Below, piece by piece: positions 6,639 through 9,281 of a stretch of DNA of 9,281 nt; positions within the stretch are counted from its first letter, which is position 1, and every line of letters begins with the position of its first letter. A program made the position numbers and the translations under genes. The notes under the pieces were generated by a model, which saw only the letters and a list, made by a program, of their open reading frames with translations, was not told the origin of the DNA and ran no database searches. Origin of the DNA: Novosphingobium sp. (lineage in GTDB: Bacteria; Pseudomonadota; Alphaproteobacteria; Sphingomonadales; Sphingomonadaceae); NCBI GenBank assembly GCA_030830245.1, contig JAURNJ010000126.1:1-9281 (forward strand), given 5' to 3'.

Positions 6639-7511
6639 ATGGCGGACGGGACACCGAACGAGCAAGTTGACGTAACCAGGGCATGGGCCGCGACGCAAGA
6701 TCAAAAGGGCAAGGCCAAGCGGCTCCGCATCTACGCCGCGCTAGCCTGGGTTGTCGCGATCGGGGCGGAGATCGCCGGGATCGTGTTCCTGCGTCAGGGC
6801 AAGTTCGACTCTGGCATTTTGCCGCTGCTGATCGGCATTCTCGTCGGCATCGCTGTCTTTGCCATCGCCGGAAGCCTGATGTGGAAGGCGGCTAACAAGC
6901 ACGATCCAGCGAGCAAGGCCGATGGCTTCAGGTTCTTCGTCCAGAACCAGCTAGGCGCGATCATCACCGTGATCGCCTTCCTGCCGCTGCTTGTCCTGAT
7001 CTTCATGGACAAGGACATAGACCCGAAGAACAAGAAAATCGCGGGCGGCGTCGGCGTGGCTCTCGCCCTGCTGGCCACCGTGGTAGGGATCGACTTCAAC
7101 CCGCCCTCGACGGAACAATATACCGAAGACATGAATGCCTGCGCCGCGCAAATCAAGGCCGGTGAGCCGACCACTGCCTGCTCGCCGGAAGTTGCCGCCC
7201 AGGCCCAGGAAATCGCGCGCGATACCGATGCTGTCGCCGAAGCGACAAAGGACGCCGCCAACCCCAACGGTCGCGATGTGGTTTACTGGATCGCGCCCAA
7301 GCCCGGCGAAACGCGTTCTTCGAACCCGCTCGTCTTTCATCTTTGCGAGCAGGTCAGCCCGCTGCGCGGAAAGACCGTGACCAGCGGCTCGGTCACCGAG
7401 GCCTACAAGCAGAACGCGACCCGCATCACCAAGCAGATCCCCATGGAACAGCGCCAGTGCGGTTTCGGGGCTGCTGCGGCGGCCGAAGCTCCGGCTGACG
7501 CAGCGAACTAG
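6639..7511 (+). CDS. Unrecognised four-helix membrane protein with a four-cysteine C-terminal region
   Basis: I do not recognise this 290-residue protein. After a polar, basic N-terminus (1-30) there are four hydrophobic segments at about 31-51, 58-82, 105-123 and 134-152. They are followed by a 138-residue soluble tail. With a cytoplasmic N-terminus (Arg/Lys at 25-30 before helix 1) and four helices, the tail would also be cytoplasmic; fewer true helices would change that. The tail holds Cys168, Cys181, Cys236 and Cys274, an alanine-rich helical part (184-208) and a compact part with DVVYWIAPKPGE and NPLVFHLCEQVSPLRGKTVTSGSV, then a low-complexity AAAAAEAPADAAN end. The ATG at 6639 is preferred because GGAG lies 8 nt upstream; a TTG at 6600 in frame would start inside the palindrome. 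The 3' end shares CTAG with the repressor gene stop. Codon use looks like the neighbours. Confidence 0.8.
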   Translation: MADGTPNEQVDVTRAWAATQDQKGKAKRLRIYAALAWVVAIGAEIAGIVFLRQGKFDSGILPLLIGILVGIAVFAIAGSLMWKAANKHDPASKADGFRFFVQNQLGAIITVIAFLPLLVLIFMDKDIDPKNKKIAGGVGVALALLATVVGIDFNPPSTEQYTEDMNACAAQIKAGEPTTACSPEVAAQAQEIARDTDAVAEATKDAANPNGRDVVYWIAPKPGETRSSNPLVFHLCEQVSPLRGKTVTSGSVTEAYKQNATRITKQIPMEQRQCGFGAAAAAEAPADAAN

Positions 7512-8149
7512 ATCCGCCCGCTTTTCCAGACTGCCCGGCCGATCACCTGCGCCTCCACCAGAGGCGCCTCGATCGGCGGGTAAGCCCGGTTGTCGCTGAT
7601 CAGGACCAGCCGGTCAAGCCTGCTGGTGTCCAGTCGCTTGACCAGCAATGCTCCATCGAGCCTTACGACGTGCACCCCGTCGCGCAGCGGTCGGCGCGTA
7701 CCGTCGACGAGAATTTCATCGCCATCGCGCAACGTGGGTTCCATCGAATCGCCGTTGACCTCGACAGTCGAGAGCATCGCCGGGTCGAGACCGCGCTGGC
7801 GCAGCCAGCCACGCGAAAATCGCAGCGCGCCGATCGCCTGCTCACCGACAGCTAGCGCGCCAGGTCCTGCGGAAACTCCAAGCTCGAGCCGTGGAATATT
7901 CACCCAGTCGCCCTCCGCTTCACGCGTCGAGGAAATTTCCTCTGGTGCACCGAGTTCCTCCTGGCCCACGCCGAAGTAGCGCGCCAGAGTCGCACGGTCG
8001 ACCTCCTCCAGCTTGCGCGGGCTACCCTTGCGGACAAACTGCTGCAAGTAACTCGGATTGCGTCCTAACAGCTGGGAAAGCGCGGAAAGGCTGGTCCCGC
8101 GCTGGCGAGACAGCTCCAGCAGGCGCTGACGAGGATCGGCGATTTCCAT
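7508..8149 (-). CDS. S24-peptidase repressor (LexA/CI-like, helix-turn-helix plus autocleavage domain)
   Basis: A 213-residue repressor with an N-terminal helix-turn-helix and a C-terminal S24 (LexA/UmuD/CI-type) peptidase domain. The DNA-binding part is at about 18-61 (SLSALSQLLGRNPSYLQQFVRKGS). The peptidase domain has VNGDSMEPTLRDGDEILVD (131-149) with the nucleophile Ser135, and GALLVKRL with the general base Lys171. The Ser-Lys spacing of 36 resembles LexA (37). An Ala94-Gly95 pair in VSAGPG sits where the self-cleavage site is expected. In relatives, RecA on damaged DNA stimulates the cut; whether that happens here is inference. The HTH resembles Xre/CI repressors, not the winged helix of LexA, so this is not the canonical SOS LexA. 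It is divergent from a Cro-sized gene across a palindromic gap and has no strong Shine-Dalgarno site, so the message may be leaderless. Confidence 0.92.
   Translation of the reverse strand: MEIADPRQRLLELSRQRGTSLSALSQLLGRNPSYLQQFVRKGSPRKLEEVDRATLARYFGVGQEELGAPEEISSTREAEGDWVNIPRLELGVSAGPGALAVGEQAIGALRFSRGWLRQRGLDPAMLSTVEVNGDSMEPTLRDGDEILVDGTRRPLRDGVHVVRLDGALLVKRLDTSRLDRLVLISDNRAYPPIEAPLVEAQVIGRAVWKSGRI
7929..7942. repeat. Perfect 14-bp palindrome inside the repressor gene
   Basis: GAGGAAATTTCCTC reads the same on both strands. It lies within the repressor coding region (codons about 70-74, encoding an EEISS stretch). Its nine bases AAATTTCCT (7933-7941) are identical to 8171-8179, which cover the left arm of the operator candidate 238 bp away. 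It may be an auxiliary repressor site or chance. Confidence 0.5.
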
Positions 8150-8172
8150 CTTTTAATCGTTACACGAGGTAA

Positions 8173-8194
8173 ATTTCCTAGACAAGTAGGAAAT
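8173..8194. promoter_or_regulatory. Operator candidate: perfect 22-bp palindrome between repressor and HTH gene
   Basis: ATTTCCTA, a 6-nt spacer GACAAG, and TAGGAAAT form a perfect inverted repeat of 8-bp arms in the 106-nt divergent gap (8150-8255). The spacer carries -35-like boxes in both directions: TAGACA on plus (8179-8184) and TTGTCT on minus (8185-8180). A protein bound here would cover both promoters. On the minus strand TGTAAC (8164-8159) or TAACGA (8162-8157) could be the -10, which would put the start point within a few bases of the repressor ATG. On plus, the -10 is unclear (AACAAA at 8202-8207). Position and symmetry fit a dimeric repressor, most simply the adjacent S24 protein regulating itself and the right-hand genes. 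Confidence 0.65.
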
Positions 8195-8255
8195 CGATGG
8201 GAACAAAACGGGATCAGATGATCGATTCGCACTAGACCGGAGGAGATGGAGCGAC

Positions 8256-8444
8256 ATGCTGCTGCGCAAGATCGAGAAGTTCCTACGCGACCACGAAATG
8301 CCCTGGACCAAATTCGGCAGGCTCGCCGCGCACGATCCGCGCTTCGTCGCCGATCTACGCAATGGCCGCACCCCGCGCCAACAGACCAAGCGGCGCATCG
8401 AGGCCTTCATGGCCGGATATGGGGAGACCAGCCATGCAAATTGA
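8256..8444 (+). CDS. Small Cro-sized helix-turn-helix protein
   Basis: A 62-residue basic protein that looks like a minimal helix-turn-helix DNA-binding domain: an amphipathic first helix (1-12), FGRLAAHDPRFVADLRNGRTP (20-40) reading as the helix-turn-recognition-helix, and a closing basic helix QQTKRRIEAFMA (42-53). The pattern LxxGRxP after the recognition helix is seen in short Xre/Cro-like proteins of alphaproteobacteria, as far as I recall. No enzymatic domain fits in this length. The ATG at 8256 has GGAG at 8248-8251, 4 nt upstream, with a stronger AGGAG further up (8241-8245). It is transcribed away from the S24 repressor and overlaps the next gene by 11 nt, so it is the first gene of a two-gene unit. 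By position it is the cro-like partner; that function is inferred. Confidence 0.75.
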   Translation: MLLRKIEKFLRDHEMPWTKFGRLAAHDPRFVADLRNGRTPRQQTKRRIEAFMAGYGETSHAN

Positions 8445-8799
8445 TCCCGGCTCGCACAGCGTGATGGTGGCTCGTCTGAAGGCTGGAAGGGCCCCATGGA
8501 AGCGCATCGTGCGCGCGCTTCTCGATCTGGCCGGCGCTTCTGCAGAGTTCGTGCGCCATGGCGAGAGGCCCTGGGCCAGCGTTACTTTATCGGGAGCGCG
8601 GCACACGGTTGCCCTTGCCTTCGAGGGCGAGGCAGCGATGGACGCGGCGGACCTGTTCATCGTCGCTCTGCCCGATCATGAATTCCTGATCGGGGGCAAG
8701 CTGGTCGCCGATGCTACGATCGTTTCGGTCGAGCAGAGCGCCCTGCCCGCGCCCCGAACCTTGGTGGAAGCGGAACTGCTGGTACTCGACGATGCTTGA
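8434..8799 (+). CDS. Unrecognised 121-residue protein paired with the small HTH protein
   Basis: I do not recognise this protein. It is soluble-looking, 121 residues, with no cysteine, no signal peptide and no membrane segment. A basic helical start (VARLKAGRAPWKRIVRALLDLAG, about 12-34, given here as seen) is followed by strand-rich stretches: ASVTLSGARHTVALAFEG (48-65), ADLFIVALPDHEFLIGGKLVADATIV (72-97) and an acidic end (RTLVEAELLVLDDA). The alternation suggests a small alpha/beta fold. The ATG at 8434 is chosen because GGGGAG lies 7 nt upstream (8421-8426). A longer frame from 8362 lies wholly inside the HTH gene and adds residues of no evident character. Its start overlaps the HTH gene by 11 nt, so both are probably translated from one message and under the same operator. 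Confidence 0.75.
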   Translation: MQIDPGSHSVMVARLKAGRAPWKRIVRALLDLAGASAEFVRHGERPWASVTLSGARHTVALAFEGEAAMDAADLFIVALPDHEFLIGGKLVADATIVSVEQSALPAPRTLVEAELLVLDDA

Positions 8800-8802
8800 A
8801 AC

Positions 8803-9281
8803 CTAATACCCTAGCGCCAGATCGACTTGCGCGATCAGCGGATCGCCGCGTTCCCACCGCCCCAGGTTCTCGAGAAACCGCTCTGAAGCGCGCGCGAACA
8901 GGGCGGTTTGCGAGCGACCCGAGAGATGCTGCGAAATATGGATATTCGCGCATTTCCAGAGCGGATGATCAGATGGAAGCGGCTCGGGGTCGGTCACGTC
9001 GAGGAACGCCCCGCCAATCTGTCCGGAGTTCACGGCCGCGATCAGCACGTCCTGATCGATCACGCTGCCGCGCGCAAAATTGAGAATCGAGGCACCCGGT
9101 TTCATCGCCGCGAATTCAGCAGCGCCGAACATCGCGTCGGTCTCGGCCGTGGCCGGCACGGCAACGATCACCCAATCGAACTCGCCTAGCACCGCGCGCC
9201 AGTCGTCCATGCCTAATGCGCCGTCACGGGCGCTGCGTCGTACTTCGGTGACCGCGACCTCGAACGGGGCAAGCATGGCGG
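8803..9281 (-). CDS. D-isomer-specific 2-hydroxyacid dehydrogenase, N-terminal half cut off
   Basis: The C-terminal part (158 full codons) of an NAD(P)H-dependent 2-hydroxyacid dehydrogenase (GhrA/SerA/D-lactate dehydrogenase superfamily). These enzymes interconvert 2-keto and D-2-hydroxy acids. The frame is open to the right edge, so the start is outside the window; full proteins are about 310-340 residues. Counting from the internal Met at 9276, visible parts are the end of the Rossmann fold (DWVIVAVPATAETDAMFG, 34-51) and all three catalytic residues: Arg69 in NFARGSVIDQDVL, Glu98 in LDVTDPEPLPSDHPLW and His117 in ISQHLSG. The DPEPLP.DHPLW and final VDLALGY resemble the glyoxylate/hydroxypyruvate reductase subgroup, but the substrate cannot be fixed. 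It converges on the 121-residue gene with a 3-nt gap. Confidence 0.9.
   Translation of the reverse strand, partial: AMLAPFEVAVTEVRRSARDGALGMDDWRAVLGEFDWVIVAVPATAETDAMFGAAEFAAMKPGASILNFARGSVIDQDVLIAAVNSGQIGGAFLDVTDPEPLPSDHPLWKCANIHISQHLSGRSQTALFARASERFLENLGRWERGDPLIAQVDLALGY

Noticed and set aside
8246..8464. ATG at 8246 opening a 72-codon frame overlapping the HTH gene
   Set aside because: It sits directly against the AGGAG site, gives an Arg/Ala-rich product without a domain, and competes with the HTH-containing frame from 8256.
7508..8799. Prophage or phage remnant
   Set aside because: No integrase, attachment-site repeat, replication or structural gene is visible, and base composition looks like the rest of the window, so only the regulatory layout is phage-like.

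Overview
The window reads as ordinary chromosome from a GC-rich alphaproteobacterium, most likely a sphingomonad (Sphingomonadales, perhaps Erythrobacteraceae). This placement rests on three things: the rpmF-plsX-fabH-ihfA-merR gene order, the flavour of the proteins, and strong G/C bias at third codon positions. It is an inference; no rRNA or other phylogenetic marker is present. I see no tRNA, rRNA, CRISPR array, insertion sequence or prophage structural gene. Coding density is very high and neighbouring genes often touch or overlap.

Layout. (1) 2-2184, plus strand: the C-terminal two thirds or so of a DinG/XPD-type superfamily 2 helicase, cut by the left edge, followed after 8 nt by a SixA-type phosphohistidine phosphatase. 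(2) 2199-5273, minus strand: a five-gene cluster transcribed rpmF (L32, only 59 codons) -> plsX -> fabH -> ihfA -> merR-type regulator. It links a ribosomal protein, the entry steps of phospholipid and fatty-acid synthesis, and a nucleoid protein. plsX/fabH and ihfA/merR are joined by overlapping stop and start codons. fabH and ihfA are separated by 137 nt holding two perfect hairpins and a possible ihfA promoter. (3) 5429-6504: a MAPEG-family membrane protein (plus) converging on a YcbL/glyoxalase-II-like metallo-hydrolase (minus). (4) 6639-7511, plus: an unrecognised four-helix membrane protein with a soluble, four-cysteine C-terminal region. (5) 7508-8799: a stand-alone genetic-switch-like module. 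An S24-peptidase repressor with an intact Ser/Lys dyad (minus) is transcribed away from a 62-codon Cro-sized helix-turn-helix protein and an overlapping 121-codon unknown protein (plus). The 106-nt gap between them holds a perfect 22-bp palindrome. (6) 8803-9281, minus: the C-terminal half of a D-isomer-specific 2-hydroxyacid dehydrogenase, cut by the right edge.

The most interesting part is the repressor module at 7508-8799. It has the logic of a lambda cI/cro switch without visible phage genes. The operator candidate shares a 9-bp stretch with a second perfect palindrome inside the repressor gene. Two convergent pairs (5818-5821 and 7508-7511) end on the same 4-nt CTAG, which encodes both stop codons at once. 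The rest is well-known housekeeping content.
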